A stretch of 64,000 nucleotides of DNA from Nonomuraea basaltis. GTDB taxonomy: Bacteria; Actinomycetota; Actinomycetes; Streptosporangiales; Streptosporangiaceae. The notes beneath the pieces were generated by a model. That model was not told the origin of the DNA. It worked only from the letters and a program-made list of their open reading frames with translations, and made no database searches. Below are positions 28,109 through 37,097 of this stretch, in pieces; position 1 is the first letter of the stretch, and the number at the start of each line of letters is the position of its first letter. Made by a program: the position numbers and the translations under genes. The DNA lies in the NCBI RefSeq assembly GCF_005893125.1, contig NZ_VCJS01000005.1, forward strand, positions 1-64,000, written 5' to 3'.

Positions 28109-28321
28109 TCAACGACTCCCGCGAACTTCGAGCGCCTCCAGCAGTTCCTCCGACGCCTTGGCGATCGTCTCGACGGCCCGGTCGAACGCCTCGGCGTTGT
28201 GCGCCGCGGGGGCCCGGAATCCGGAGATCTTCCTGACGTACTGCAGCGCCGCCGCCCGCACGTCCTCTTCGGTCACGCTCTCGGCGTACGGCGGCCGCAG
28301 CGTCTTGATGCTTCTACACAT
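28109..28321 (-). CDS. DUF2277 family protein
   Basis: 70 aa. MCRSIKTLRPPYAESVTEED and QYVRKISGFRAPAAHNAEAF are the hallmark of DUF2277, short proteins common in actinobacteria and of unknown function. Full length for the family. Confidence 0.92.
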   Translation of the reverse strand: MCRSIKTLRPPYAESVTEEDVRAAALQYVRKISGFRAPAAHNAEAFDRAVETIAKASEELLEALEVRGSR

Positions 28322-28377
28322 GCCCTAACGGTAATGGCCGATGCGCCGGCTCGTCTTCCGCACGGGCGGCGGCGGTT

Positions 28378-29127
28378 TCAGCCTGCGCCGGCCGCTGGGC
28401 CGAGCTCGTTGCCGAAGTCGAGGGCGATCTTGCGCAGGCCCTCCGCCAGCTCGTCGCGGTCCAGCGCGTCGATGCGCTCGGCGGGCCCCGACACCGACAT
28501 CGCGGCCACCACCCGGGCGCCGTCCCACACGGGCACGGCCAGGCAGTGCACGCCGAGCTCCTCCTCGCCCAGGTCCATGGCGTAGCCGCGGGTCCTGACC
28601 AAGTTGAGCTCGGCGAGCATGGCGGAGATGTCCGTGATCGTGTTCGGGGTGCGGCGCGGCATGCCGGTCCGCTCGAACACGGCCACCGCGTCGGCGGGCC
28701 GCCCGGCGAGCAGCACCTTGCCCACGGCCGTGCTGTGCGGCAGCACCCGACGGCCGACCTCGGCGAACATCCGCAACCTGCGCGGCGAGGGCACCTGCGC
28801 CACGTAGACGACGAAGTCGCCTTCGAGCACGGCCAGGTTCGCGGTCTCGCCGGACAGCTCGACCATCTTCGTCAGGTACGGCTGCGCCCACACGCCGACC
28901 ATGCTCTCCGCGATGCCGCCGAGCCGGACCAGGCCGCCGCCCAGGGCGTAGCGCCGGTCGGATTCCTGGCGCACGTAGCCGCGCGCGAGCAGGGTCTGCA
29001 GCAGCCGGTGGATGGTGCCGTACGGCAGCCCGGTCCGGGCGGCGATCTCCGACAGCCCCGCCTCGCCACCGTGCTCGGCCAGGGCCTCCAGCACGTCGAG
29101 CGCCCGCTCCACCGACTGAACGCTCAC
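28378..29127 (-). CDS. IclR family transcriptional regulator of the glyoxylate/glycolate operon
   Basis: 249 aa. The N-terminal winged helix is RALDVLEALAEHGGEAGLSE...TGLPYGTIHRLLQTL. The C-terminal IclR effector domain has LPHSTAVGKVLLAG and VPVWDGARVVAAMSVSGP. It is the last gene behind aceB-glcDEF, so it likely senses glyoxylate or an allied 2-oxoacid, as IclR does in enteric bacteria; this is inference. GTG 29127 follows GGAGGAGGG, and the spacer before it is a tandem duplication. Confidence 0.88.
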   Translation of the reverse strand: MSVQSVERALDVLEALAEHGGEAGLSEIAARTGLPYGTIHRLLQTLLARGYVRQESDRRYALGGGLVRLGGIAESMVGVWAQPYLTKMVELSGETANLAVLEGDFVVYVAQVPSPRRLRMFAEVGRRVLPHSTAVGKVLLAGRPADAVAVFERTGMPRRTPNTITDISAMLAELNLVRTRGYAMDLGEEELGVHCLAVPVWDGARVVAAMSVSGPAERIDALDRDELAEGLRKIALDFGNELGPAAGAG

Positions 29128-29198
29128 AGGCCCTCCTCCGTCGGTCCTGTGAGCGTTAGACGGCTGTGTCTAATGGTTCGCTCGCTTCGCTCGCTCAC
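29124..29198 (-). CDS. Possible 24-codon leader ORF before iclR (copy 2)
   Basis: GTG 29198 opens a frame beginning VSERSERTIRH and ending GPTEEGL. Its TGA overlaps the iclR GTG as GTGA, and GGAGGAGGGCC precedes its start. Coupled translation is possible. It may equally be a by-product of the 71-bp duplication. Confidence 0.3.
   Translation of the reverse strand: MSERSERTIRHSRLTLTGPTEEGL
29156..29173. promoter_or_regulatory. Palindrome TTAGAC-N6-GTCTAA, copy A
   Basis: A perfect 6-bp inverted repeat with a GGCTGT spacer, 18 bp in all, lying 29-46 bases upstream of iclR. Its size and symmetry suit a dimeric regulator such as the adjacent IclR. Confidence 0.45.
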
Positions 29199-29269
29199 GG
29201 GCCCTCCTCCGTCGGTCCTGTGAGCGTTAGACGGCTGTGTCTAATGGTTCGCTCGCTTCGCTCGTTCAC
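29195..29269 (-). CDS. Possible 24-codon leader ORF after glcF (copy 1)
   Basis: GTG 29269 overlaps the glcF TGA as GTGA. The frame begins VNERSERTIRH and ends GPTEEGP, and its own TGA overlaps the GTG of the second leader. With the second copy it makes a chain from glcF to iclR joined by three GTGA overlaps. Confidence 0.3.
   Translation of the reverse strand: MNERSERTIRHSRLTLTGPTEEGP
29227..29244. promoter_or_regulatory. Palindrome TTAGAC-N6-GTCTAA, copy B
   Basis: An identical site 71 bp away in the second duplicate. Two equal sites about seven helical turns apart could allow cooperative binding. Confidence 0.45.
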
Positions 29270-30468
29270 AGGCCGACCCCGCGCAGCGAGGCGTCCAGCA
29301 CCTCGGCGGTGTGGGCCACCCTGATGTCCCGGCCGGCGCGTCGCATGGCCGCGGCGATCTGCATCGTGCAGCCGGGGTTGGCGGAGACCAGCAGCTCGGC
29401 GCCGGTCGAGCCGACCGCCCCGGCCTTGCGGTCGCCCAGGTCGCGGGCGGCCTGCGGCTGGAAGATGTTGTACGTGCCCGCCGAGCCGCAGCAGATCGCC
29501 GACTCGGGGATCTCGCGCAGGTCCAGGTCGGGGATGCCGCCGAGCAGCTCGCGCGGCTGGGCGCGGATGCCCTGGGCGTGGGCCAGGTGGCAGGCGTCGT
29601 GGTAGGCGACGGTGAGCGGCAGCGGGTGCCGCTTGGCCACGGGCCCCAGCTCGGCCAGGAACTCCGCCAGATCCATCACCCGGAACTGCGGATCGCTGCC
29701 GAGCAGCACGCCGTACTCCTTCATCGACGAGCCGCAGCCGGCCGCGTTCACCACGACGGTGTCGACCCCCGCCCGCTCGAACGTCCTGACCGTGCGCCGC
29801 GCCAGCCGCCTGGCCTGGTCGTCGCGCCCGGAGTGCACGCTGAGCGCCCCGCAGCAGCCCTGCCCGCGCGGGATGACCACGTCGCAGCCCTCCAGCGCCA
29901 GCACCCGCGCGGTGGCCGCGTTCACCTGCGGGAAGAACTCGCCCTGCACGCACCCGGTGAGCATGCCGACCACGGCCCGGCGCTCTCCCCTGGCCCTGAC
30001 CACGCGCGGCAGCCGCTGCCGCCGCTCCACGCGGGGCGCGAGCGCGGCCATGGCGCCGAGGCTCGGGTTCGCCCGGCCGAGGAACGGCGCCAGCCGCCTG
30101 GCCAGCCACATCGTCGGCCGCAGCAGCCGCAGCCTGCGCGGGTAGGGGAACAGGGAGAACACGATGCCGCGCACGGCCCGCTCCTGCGGCTCGCGTACGT
30201 GCTGCCGCTCCACCTCGACCCTGGTCAGCTCGATCAGCCGGTCGTACTGGACCCCGGACGGGCAGGCGGTCACGCAGGCCATGCACCCGAGACAAGCATC
30301 GAAATGTCCCGCCATTTCGGGCGTGATCGGCGTCCCCTCGACGTGCTGCTGCATCAGATGGATCCGCCCGCGCGGCGAGTCCATCTCCTCCCCCCACAAC
30401 ACATAAGTGGGGCATGTCGGCAGGCAGAACCCGCAGTGCACGCAATCGTTGATCAGTTTCGGGTCCAT
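29266..30468 (-). CDS. glcF: Glycolate oxidase iron-sulfur subunit
   Basis: 400 aa. Two ferredoxin-like 4Fe-4S motifs near the N-terminus (CVHCGFCLPTCP and CLGCMACVTACP) pass electrons from GlcD/GlcE to the membrane. Two CCG-type cysteine-rich domains follow (QGCCGALS..., ICCGSAGTYN). It starts one base after the glcE stop. Confidence 0.92.
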   Translation of the reverse strand: MDPKLINDCVHCGFCLPTCPTYVLWGEEMDSPRGRIHLMQQHVEGTPITPEMAGHFDACLGCMACVTACPSGVQYDRLIELTRVEVERQHVREPQERAVRGIVFSLFPYPRRLRLLRPTMWLARRLAPFLGRANPSLGAMAALAPRVERRQRLPRVVRARGERRAVVGMLTGCVQGEFFPQVNAATARVLALEGCDVVIPRGQGCCGALSVHSGRDDQARRLARRTVRTFERAGVDTVVVNAAGCGSSMKEYGVLLGSDPQFRVMDLAEFLAELGPVAKRHPLPLTVAYHDACHLAHAQGIRAQPRELLGGIPDLDLREIPESAICCGSAGTYNIFQPQAARDLGDRKAGAVGSTGAELLVSANPGCTMQIAAAMRRAGRDIRVAHTAEVLDASLRGVGL

Positions 30469-30469
30469 G

Positions 30470-31654
30470 TCAGATCCCTCCCACGAACCGGCCGGGAGAC
30501 ATCCTGCGCCCGGGATCGAACCGTTCCTTGACCCGCCGCATCAGCGGCAGCCCGCTTACCTGCCCCCACCGGTCGACGCCCTCGTACGGGCAGGCGAGCA
30601 CGCTCACCCGCCCGCCGGCCGCCTCGACCCGCTCTCGGAGCCGGGACACGGTCGCGGCCAGTTCGTTCTCCCCGATCGCGCCCCCCGACTCCAGCAGCAC
30701 CCGCCCGGACAGGGCCGAGCCCCGCAGCGACAGGCCGGCGCCGGCCACGGCGTCCAGCACGGCCGGCGTGCCCGTGGCCGGGAACCGCACCTCCACCAGC
30801 ACCTCGTCGCGCGAGATCAGCCCCCACCACGGCGGCTGCGCGCCGGTCACGGAGCCCTTGCCGACCAGGGCGCGCAGCGTCTCGGCCCGCGCCTCGGCGG
30901 CCGCGCCCTCGACGAGCACGGCCAGAGTCAGCGGCCCGCCCGGCTCCGGCCAGTCCACCTCGGCGGCGCTCGGCTCGGCCTGCGAGGCGGCCAGCGCCGC
31001 GGCGACCGGCGGCAGCTCGGCGCGGTCGAGCTCCGCCGTGATCCAGCGGCGGGCGGCGGGCAGCGGATGCAGGCGGAACGTGGCCTCCGCGATGACGCCG
31101 AGGGTGCCGTACGAGCCGGTGAAGAGCTTGCCGAGGTCGTAGCCGGCGACGTTCTTCACCACCTTGCCGCCCGATCGCGCGATCGTCCCGTCGGGCAGCA
31201 CCACCGTGATGCCGATGATCAGGTCGCGGGCGGTGCCGTAGCGGAACGCGCGCGGGCCCGCCGTCGCGGTGGCCAGCGTGCCGCCGACCGTCGCGCCCTC
31301 GGCGAACGGCACGTCGAGCGCCAGCTCCTGCCCCTTCTCCGCGAGTGCGGCGGCCAGGGCGTCCATCGTCACCCCGGCCTGCGCGCGCACCACGAGGTCA
31401 CCGGCCGCGTGCTCCAGGATGGTGTTCATGCAGCACATGTCGAGCAGCACGTCGCACCGCTCCGGCGGGCGGCCCCAGTGCAGCTTCGTGCCGCCGCCGA
31501 CCGGCACCACCGCCAGGTCCCGCTCCGCGCAGGACCGCAGCACGGCCGAGACCTCCTCGACCGTCTCGGGCAGCGCCACCCAGCGAGGACGCACGCCGCT
31601 GACGGCGTCGTCCGCGTCCGCCTCCCTGAAGGTCACTCCTGTTCCGGCCGGCAT
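30470..31654 (-). CDS. glcE: Glycolate oxidase subunit GlcE (FAD-binding)
   Basis: 394 aa. The PP-loop FAD domain has VVPVGGGTKLHWGRPPE and VGGTLATATAGPRAFRYG. It is shorter than GlcD and lacks its full cap domain, as expected of GlcE. The ATG overlaps the glcD TGA by one base (TGATG). Confidence 0.9.
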   Translation of the reverse strand: MPAGTGVTFREADADDAVSGVRPRWVALPETVEEVSAVLRSCAERDLAVVPVGGGTKLHWGRPPERCDVLLDMCCMNTILEHAAGDLVVRAQAGVTMDALAAALAEKGQELALDVPFAEGATVGGTLATATAGPRAFRYGTARDLIIGITVVLPDGTIARSGGKVVKNVAGYDLGKLFTGSYGTLGVIAEATFRLHPLPAARRWITAELDRAELPPVAAALAASQAEPSAAEVDWPEPGGPLTLAVLVEGAAAEARAETLRALVGKGSVTGAQPPWWGLISRDEVLVEVRFPATGTPAVLDAVAGAGLSLRGSALSGRVLLESGGAIGENELAATVSRLRERVEAAGGRVSVLACPYEGVDRWGQVSGLPLMRRVKERFDPGRRMSPGRFVGGI

Positions 31655-33093
31655 CAGAACTGCTCCGCCTTCCCGGACTCGACCAGCGGATGCACTCCTT
31701 TGCGCACCCCTGGCACCTCACCGCACAGCCGCGGCGTCGGGAACACCTTGCCCGGGTTGGACAGCCCCCGGGGGTCGAACGCGCATCGTACGAGCTGCAT
31801 GGTGTCCAGATCGTCCTCGCTGAACATCCGCGGCATGTACCGCGACTTGTCCACCCCCACCCCGTGCTCGCCCGTGATGGAGCCGCCGTGCTCGATGCAC
31901 AGGTCCAGGATCGCGCCCGAGACCACCTCGGCGCGCTCTCCCGCCCCGGGTTCCGCGTCGTCGAACAGCACCAGCGGGTGCAGGTTGCCGTCGCCGGCGT
32001 GGAAGACGTTGGCCACCCTGATCTTGTGCTCGGCCGAGAGCCGGTCGATGGCGGCCAGCACGCTCGGGAGGGACGTGCGCGGCACCACGCCGTCCTGCAC
32101 GATGTACGCCGGGCTGATGCGCCCCACGGCCGCGAACGCCGACTTGCGGCCCTTCCAGATCGCCGCCCGCTCGGCCGGATCGGCCGCCACGCGCAGCTCG
32201 AACGCCCCGGAGCAGATCTCCCTGAGCTGCGCGAACTGCCGCTCGACCTCCGCCTCCGGCCCGTCCAGCTCGACGATCAGCACGGCGCCGGCGCCGGCCG
32301 GGTAGGAGCAGGCCACCGCGGCCTCGGCCGCTTCGATGGACAGCGCGTCCATCATCTCGATCGCGGCCGGCACGATGCCCGCCCCGATGATCGCCGACAC
32401 GGCCTGGCCGCCCCGCTCGATGCTCTCGAACGCGGCCAGCACCGTGGTCACGGCCTCCGGCGTGCGGCTGAGCCGTACCGTGATCTTGGTGGCGATGCCC
32501 AGCGTGCCCTCCGAGCCGATGAACGCGCCCAGCAGGTCGTAGCCCGGGTCCATGCGGTCGAGCGTGACCAGGTCGCCGTCCGGGGTGACGATCTCGCAGG
32601 CCTCGACGTGGTTGACGGTGAAGCCGTACTTGAGGCAGTGGGCGCCGCCGGAGTTCTCCGCCACGTTGCCGCCGATCGAGCAGACCTGCTGGCTGGAGGG
32701 GTCGGGGGCGTAGTAGTAGCCCCGGTCGCGCACGGCCTCGGTGATCGCCAGGTTGGTGACGCCCGGCTCCACGACCGCCCTGCGGTTGTCCAGGTCGATC
32801 TCCAGGATCGCGCGCATCTTGGAGGTGACGATGAGCACGCCGTCCTCGCGGGGCAGCGCGCCGCCCGACAGGCCCGTGCCCGAGCCCCTGGCCACGAAGG
32901 GCACGCCGAAGTCGTTGCACAGGCGTACCACGCGGGCGACCTGCTCGGCCGTGCCCGGCAGCACGACCACGCCGGGGGTCGCCCGGTGGTAGGTGAGGCC
33001 GTCGCACTCGTAGGTGCGCAGGCGTACCGGATCGGTGATCACCGAGTCGTCGGGCAGCAGCGAGCGCAGCGCCGCCACCAGCGTGTCCAGCAT
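31654..33093 (-). CDS. glcD: Glycolate oxidase subunit GlcD (FAD-linked)
   Basis: 479 aa, the catalytic flavoprotein that oxidises glycolate to glyoxylate. The FAD-binding PP-loop has VARGSGTGLSGGALP and CSIGGNVAENSGGAHCLKYG. The C-terminal cap has HAGDGNLHPLVLFD and GEHGVGVDKS. The start has a near-perfect ribosome site. It is 24 bases after aceB, so its product feeds malate synthase. Confidence 0.94.
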   Translation of the reverse strand: MLDTLVAALRSLLPDDSVITDPVRLRTYECDGLTYHRATPGVVVLPGTAEQVARVVRLCNDFGVPFVARGSGTGLSGGALPREDGVLIVTSKMRAILEIDLDNRRAVVEPGVTNLAITEAVRDRGYYYAPDPSSQQVCSIGGNVAENSGGAHCLKYGFTVNHVEACEIVTPDGDLVTLDRMDPGYDLLGAFIGSEGTLGIATKITVRLSRTPEAVTTVLAAFESIERGGQAVSAIIGAGIVPAAIEMMDALSIEAAEAAVACSYPAGAGAVLIVELDGPEAEVERQFAQLREICSGAFELRVAADPAERAAIWKGRKSAFAAVGRISPAYIVQDGVVPRTSLPSVLAAIDRLSAEHKIRVANVFHAGDGNLHPLVLFDDAEPGAGERAEVVSGAILDLCIEHGGSITGEHGVGVDKSRYMPRMFSEDDLDTMQLVRCAFDPRGLSNPGKVFPTPRLCGEVPGVRKGVHPLVESGKAEQF

Positions 33094-33095
33094 GC

Positions 33096-33105
33096 GATCA
33101 CCTCC
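33096..33105 (-). promoter_or_regulatory. Full-length Shine-Dalgarno before glcD
   Basis: GGAGGTGATC matches ten bases of the anti-Shine-Dalgarno, with the GGAGG core 7 bases from the ATG at 33093. It is far stronger than its neighbours' sites and fixes the glcD start. Confidence 0.8.
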
Positions 33106-33117
33106 GTTTCCGATTAT

Positions 33118-34695
33118 TTACGGCATCCGAGCGTATGCGGGAAGAGTCAGGAACTCGGCGAAGTCGTCGTCCAGCGCCACCTCCGCGAACAGCGCGGTGG
33201 CCTGGTCGAACAGCTTCGAGTCGTAGCCCGGCTCCGTGGCGATCTTGGCGATCTCCTCCAAGATGATCCGCTCGACCAGGTCCTTGGTCACCTGCGCGCC
33301 CGTGTCGGCGAGCGTGATGTCGTTGTGGATCCACTGCCAGATCTGCGAGCGCGAGATCTCGGCCGTGGCGGCGTCCTCCATGAGGTTGTGGATCGCCACC
33401 GCCCCCAGCCCGCCCATCCAGGCGGCCAGGTAACGCAGCGCCACGTCCACGTTGTTACGCAGTCCTGTCTCGGTGATCTCACCGGGCGTCTCGGAGACGG
33501 CCAGCAGGTCGGCGGCGGACACGCTGACGTCCTCGCGCAGCCGGTCGAGCTGGTTGGGCCGCGACCCCAGCACCCCGTCGAACACCTCGCGGCAGATCGG
33601 CACCAGGTCCGGGTGCGCCACCCACGACCCGTCGAACCCGTCGCCCGACTCGCGCGTCTTGTCCGCCCGCACCTTCTCCAGCGCCACGGCGTTGACCTCG
33701 GGGTCGCGGCGCGAGGGGATGAACGCCGCCATCCCGCCGATGGCGTGCGCGCCGCGCTTGTGGCAGGAGCGCACCAGCAACTCGGTGTACGCGCGCATGA
33801 ACGGGGCCGTCATCGTGACCGCGTTCCGCTCGGGCAGCAGGAACTCCCGGCCCCTGGTGCGGAACTTCTTGATCACGCTGAACAGGTAGTCCCAGCGGCC
33901 CGCGTTGAGCCCGGCCGAGTGGTCGCGCAGCTCGTAGAGGATCTCCTCCATCTCGAACGCGGCCGGGTAGGTCTCGATGAGCACGGTCGCCCTGATGCTC
34001 CCGTACGGGATGCCGAGGAGCTCCTGCGCCCGGGTGAACACGTCGTTCCAGAGCCGCGCCTCCAGGTATGACTCGATCTTGGGCAGGTAGAAGTAGGGAC
34101 CCTTGCCCTTGTCGATCTGCCGCTGGGCGCAGTGGAAGAAGTAGAGCGCGAAGTCGAACAGCGACCCCGACACCGGCTGCCCGTCGAGCGTGGCGTGCTT
34201 CTCGTCCAGGTGCCATCCGCGCGGCCGCACCACGATGGTGGCCAGCTCGGCGTCGGGCTTGAGCGCGTACGTCTTGCCGCCGGTCTCGAAGTCGATCGTG
34301 CGGTCGAGCGCGTCACGCAGGTTGAGGTGGCCGGCCACGCAGTTCTCCCAGAGCGGGGAGTTGGCGTCCTCGAAGTCGGCCAGCCACACCTTGGCGCCGG
34401 AGTTGAGCGCGTTGATGGTCATCTTCTTGTCGACGGGACCGGTGATCTCGACCCGGCGGTCCTCCAGGCCGGGGGCCGGGGGCGCGACGCGCCAGTCGCC
34501 CTCCCTGATCTCCTTGGTCTCGGGCAGGAAGTCGAGCATGCCGCCGCCCGACAGCTCCGCCTGCCGCGCCTGCCGGGCCTCCAGCAGCTCCAGCCGTCTG
34601 GCGCCGAACTCCCGCTGGAGAGCCGCCACGAAATCGAGCGCCTCCGGCGTGAGGATCTCATCGAACCGGTCGAGCATCGGGCCGGTGATCTCCAT
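33118..34695 (-). CDS. aceB: Malate synthase A
   Basis: Condenses glyoxylate with acetyl-CoA to malate. 525 aa from ATG 34695 ([13 protein letters not shown]), which has AAAGAGG upstream; GTG 34710 is less likely. Family motifs: [41 protein letters not shown] and GRWDYLFS. It is first gene of aceB-glcD-glcE-glcF-iclR, a self-contained route from glycolate to malate. Confidence 0.95.
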   Translation of the reverse strand: MEITGPMLDRFDEILTPEALDFVAALQREFGARRLELLEARQARQAELSGGGMLDFLPETKEIREGDWRVAPPAPGLEDRRVEITGPVDKKMTINALNSGAKVWLADFEDANSPLWENCVAGHLNLRDALDRTIDFETGGKTYALKPDAELATIVVRPRGWHLDEKHATLDGQPVSGSLFDFALYFFHCAQRQIDKGKGPYFYLPKIESYLEARLWNDVFTRAQELLGIPYGSIRATVLIETYPAAFEMEEILYELRDHSAGLNAGRWDYLFSVIKKFRTRGREFLLPERNAVTMTAPFMRAYTELLVRSCHKRGAHAIGGMAAFIPSRRDPEVNAVALEKVRADKTRESGDGFDGSWVAHPDLVPICREVFDGVLGSRPNQLDRLREDVSVSAADLLAVSETPGEITETGLRNNVDVALRYLAAWMGGLGAVAIHNLMEDAATAEISRSQIWQWIHNDITLADTGAQVTKDLVERIILEEIAKIATEPGYDSKLFDQATALFAEVALDDDFAEFLTLPAYARMP

Positions 34696-34703
34696 GGGAC
34701 CTC

Positions 34704-34720
34704 TTTCCACTCTATGGAAA
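34704..34720. promoter_or_regulatory. Inverted repeat TTTCCA-N5-TGGAAA in the aceB leader
   Basis: Six-base arms flank CTCTA, 9-25 bases upstream of the aceB ATG. A further TGTGGAAAC lies at 34734-34742. TGGAAA half-sites are known from enteric IclR operators, though there they face each other with a different layout. It is a candidate operator for the operon's IclR protein. Confidence 0.4.
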
Positions 34721-34848
34721 ACAGATTCTGGATTGTGGAAACGAAGCTACTCCCATGGTGGTTCCCTGGTCAAAGGTGGGGTTCCCCCAGGGCGCGTTAG
34801 GGGGCATCCCCGATGCCGCCGCGGCCCCGCCGCGAAAGGATTACCCGC

Positions 34849-35541
34849 ATGAAGACGATGGCGATCGCGGGCGGGTTGCTGGGCTCCGCAGTGCTGCTGA
34901 CAGGGTGCGGGCTTGCGAGCATCGCCGGCCCCAACAACCAGGACACGACGTCCTACCAGGTGACGGACAAGGTCACCAAGCTCCAGGTGGAGAGCCACGC
35001 CGGCGACACCGTGGTCACCGAGACCGACGGCACGGCGATCCGCGTCGTCGAGACCCTCCGCTGGCGGGGCGACGACAAGCCCAAGGCGGAGCACAAGGTC
35101 GAGGGCGAGGCGCTGTTCGTCACGTACGACTGCGCTTCGACCCTGGGCAGTTGCAGCGTCGACTACAAGATCGAGATCCCCAAGGGGCTGCCCGTCGACC
35201 TCGAGAGCGGCTCGGGCAACATCACGCTCAGGGGCCTGACCGGGGACATCGAGGTACGCGTCGGCTCCGGCGACGTGGACGCCTCGGAGCTGGCGGGCAA
35301 GAAAGTGGTCGCCGAGGCCGGGTCCGGTAACGTGGAGCTGAAGTACACCGCCGCGCCCGACAGCGCGCAGGTGAAGGTCGGATCGGGAGACGCCGTACTG
35401 AACGTCCCCGACGGGGCTTATGACGTGAAGACCGATGTGGGATCCGGCGACGAGACGGTCTCGGTCAAGGCCGACGGCTCGTCCCCGCGCAAGATCTCGC
35501 TGACCTCGGGTTCCGGCGACGTCAGCGTGTTGCCTGGATAA
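34849..35541 (+). CDS. DUF4097-type beta-solenoid lipoprotein
   Basis: 230 aa from ATG 34849 (MKTMAIAGGLLGSAVLLTGC). The lipobox is LLTGC. The body carries regularly spaced SGSGNITL, VGSGDVDA, AGSGNVEL and VGSGDAVL motifs, the repeating turns of the DUF4097 adhesin-like beta-helix. The protein sits on the outer face of the membrane; role unknown. Confidence 0.85.
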   Translation: MKTMAIAGGLLGSAVLLTGCGLASIAGPNNQDTTSYQVTDKVTKLQVESHAGDTVVTETDGTAIRVVETLRWRGDDKPKAEHKVEGEALFVTYDCASTLGSCSVDYKIEIPKGLPVDLESGSGNITLRGLTGDIEVRVGSGDVDASELAGKKVVAEAGSGNVELKYTAAPDSAQVKVGSGDAVLNVPDGAYDVKTDVGSGDETVSVKADGSSPRKISLTSGSGDVSVLPG

Positions 35542-35616
35542 CCAGGTGATTGCGCCGCGGATGTCGTGCCACCATCGTGGGAAGACACCGAGGTGTCCAG
35601 ACGTTCCCTATTAGAG

Positions 35617-37038
35617 ATGACACGAATGCACGAATACACCGCGCTCGACGAGTTCGAGACCGGCGAGATGGACCTTGAGGAGCGCCAGGCGCTGCGCCGC
35701 GTGGCGGGCCTCTCCACCGAACTCCAGGATGTCTCCGAGGTCGAGTACCGGCAGCTGCGGCTGGAGCGGGTCGTCCTCGTAGGGGTCTGGACCGACGGCA
35801 CCGCGGCGGACGCCGAGAACTCGATGCTCGAGCTCAAGCTCCTGGCGGAGACCGCCGGGTCGCAGGTGCTCGACGGGCTCGTCCAGCGCCGCCAGAAGCC
35901 TGACCCGGCCACGTACATCGGCTCGGGCAAGGCCCTTGAGCTGCGCGACGTGGTCGACTCCAGCGGCGCCGACACCGTGATCTGCGACGGCGAGCTGACC
36001 CCCGGTCAGCTCCGCCAGCTCGAGGAGACGGTCAAGGTCAAGGTGATCGACCGTACGGCGCTGATCCTCGACATCTTCGCCCAGCACGCCAAGAGCCGCG
36101 AGGGCAAGGCCCAGGTCGAGCTGGCGCAGCTGCAATACCTGCTGCCCCGCCTGCGCGGCTGGGGCGGCAACCTGTCCAGGCAGGTCGGCGGCCGCGCCGC
36201 CGGCGGCGTCGGCATCGGCGGCCGCGGCCCCGGTGAGACCAAGATCGAGCTGGACCGCCGCCGCATCCGCGAGCGGATGTCCAAGCTGCGCCGCCAGATC
36301 GGCGGCATGTCCACCTCGCGCGAGACCATGCGTCAGCGTCGTCAGCGTCGCGAGGTTCCGGCCGTGGCCATCGCCGGCTACACCAACGCGGGCAAGTCCT
36401 CGCTGCTCAACCGCATCACCGGTGCGGGCGTGCTGGTGGAGGACGCGCTGTTCGCCACCCTCGACCCGACCGTGCGCCGGGCGCGCACGCCCGAGGGCAG
36501 GCTGTTCACGATCGCCGACACCGTCGGCTTCGTGCGCCACCTGCCGCACCAGCTGGTCGAGGCGTTCCGCTCCACGCTGGAGGAGGTCGCCGACGCCGAC
36601 CTGATCCTGCACGTGGTCGACGGCTCGCACCCCGACCCCGAGGGTCAGCTGGCGGCGGTGCGCGAGGTGTTCGCCGACATCGAGGGCGCCTCCGACGTAC
36701 GCGAGATCGTCGTGGTCAACAAGGCCGACGCGGCCGACCAGGACGTCATCGACCGCATCACCAGGCGCGAACGCGACAGCGTCGTGGTCTCGGCGCGGAC
36801 CGGCAAGGGCATCCCCGAGCTGATCGCGCTCATCGAGCGCGAGCTGCCCAGGCTGGACCACGAGATCCACCTGCTGGTGCCGTACGACCGGGGCGACCTG
36901 ATCTCGCGGGCCCACAAGGAGGGCGAGGTGCTCTCCGTGGACCACGTGGCAGACGGCACGATCCTGCACGCCCGCGTGCTGCCCAGCCTGTTCCAGGAGT
37001 TGGAGCGGGTGGGCAAGCCGGTCGAACGCGTCTCCTGA
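35617..37038 (+). CDS. hflX: GTPase HflX
   Basis: Ribosome-associated GTPase that splits stalled ribosomes under stress. The N-terminal HflX domain has RRQKPDPATYIGSGKALEL and GGRGPGETKIE. The G domain has G1 GYTNAGKSSLLN, G3 DTVGFV and G4 NKAD. I chose ATG 35617 (473 aa); GTG 35566 would add 17 residues. Neither has a clear ribosome site. A GACACC-GA-GGTGTC palindrome at 35584-35597 lies between the two. Confidence 0.93.
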   Translation: MTRMHEYTALDEFETGEMDLEERQALRRVAGLSTELQDVSEVEYRQLRLERVVLVGVWTDGTAADAENSMLELKLLAETAGSQVLDGLVQRRQKPDPATYIGSGKALELRDVVDSSGADTVICDGELTPGQLRQLEETVKVKVIDRTALILDIFAQHAKSREGKAQVELAQLQYLLPRLRGWGGNLSRQVGGRAAGGVGIGGRGPGETKIELDRRRIRERMSKLRRQIGGMSTSRETMRQRRQRREVPAVAIAGYTNAGKSSLLNRITGAGVLVEDALFATLDPTVRRARTPEGRLFTIADTVGFVRHLPHQLVEAFRSTLEEVADADLILHVVDGSHPDPEGQLAAVREVFADIEGASDVREIVVVNKADAADQDVIDRITRRERDSVVVSARTGKGIPELIALIERELPRLDHEIHLLVPYDRGDLISRAHKEGEVLSVDHVADGTILHARVLPSLFQELERVGKPVERVS

Positions 37039-37060
37039 AAGTCTTTCGCCGATTCCTGCG

Positions 37061-37097
37061 GGGCGGCCCACGGTGCTGCGGTACGGTGGGGCCGCCC
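37061..37097 (+). terminator. Hairpin downstream of hflX
   Basis: Arms GGGCGGCCC (37061-37069) and GGGCCGCCC (37089-37097) form a 9-bp GC stem 22 bases after the hflX stop. The loop is 19 bases and there is no T-run, so it is a likely but not typical terminator. Confidence 0.45.

Larger units (their letters stand above)
29122..29263. repeat. Two tandem 71-bp direct repeats between glcF and iclR
   Basis: Copy 1 is 29122-29192 and copy 2 is 29193-29263, nearly identical, with a partial third boundary reaching the glcF stop. Each holds a palindrome, a Shine-Dalgarno-like GGAGGAGGGCC and a GTG. The period is one less than a multiple of three. Confidence 0.9.

Noticed and set aside
29178-29192. 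GCTCGCTTCGCTCGC as a hairpin in the iclR spacer
   Set aside because: It is a direct repeat of GCTCGC rather than an inverted repeat, so it does not form a stem; only TTAGAC/GTCTAA is palindromic.
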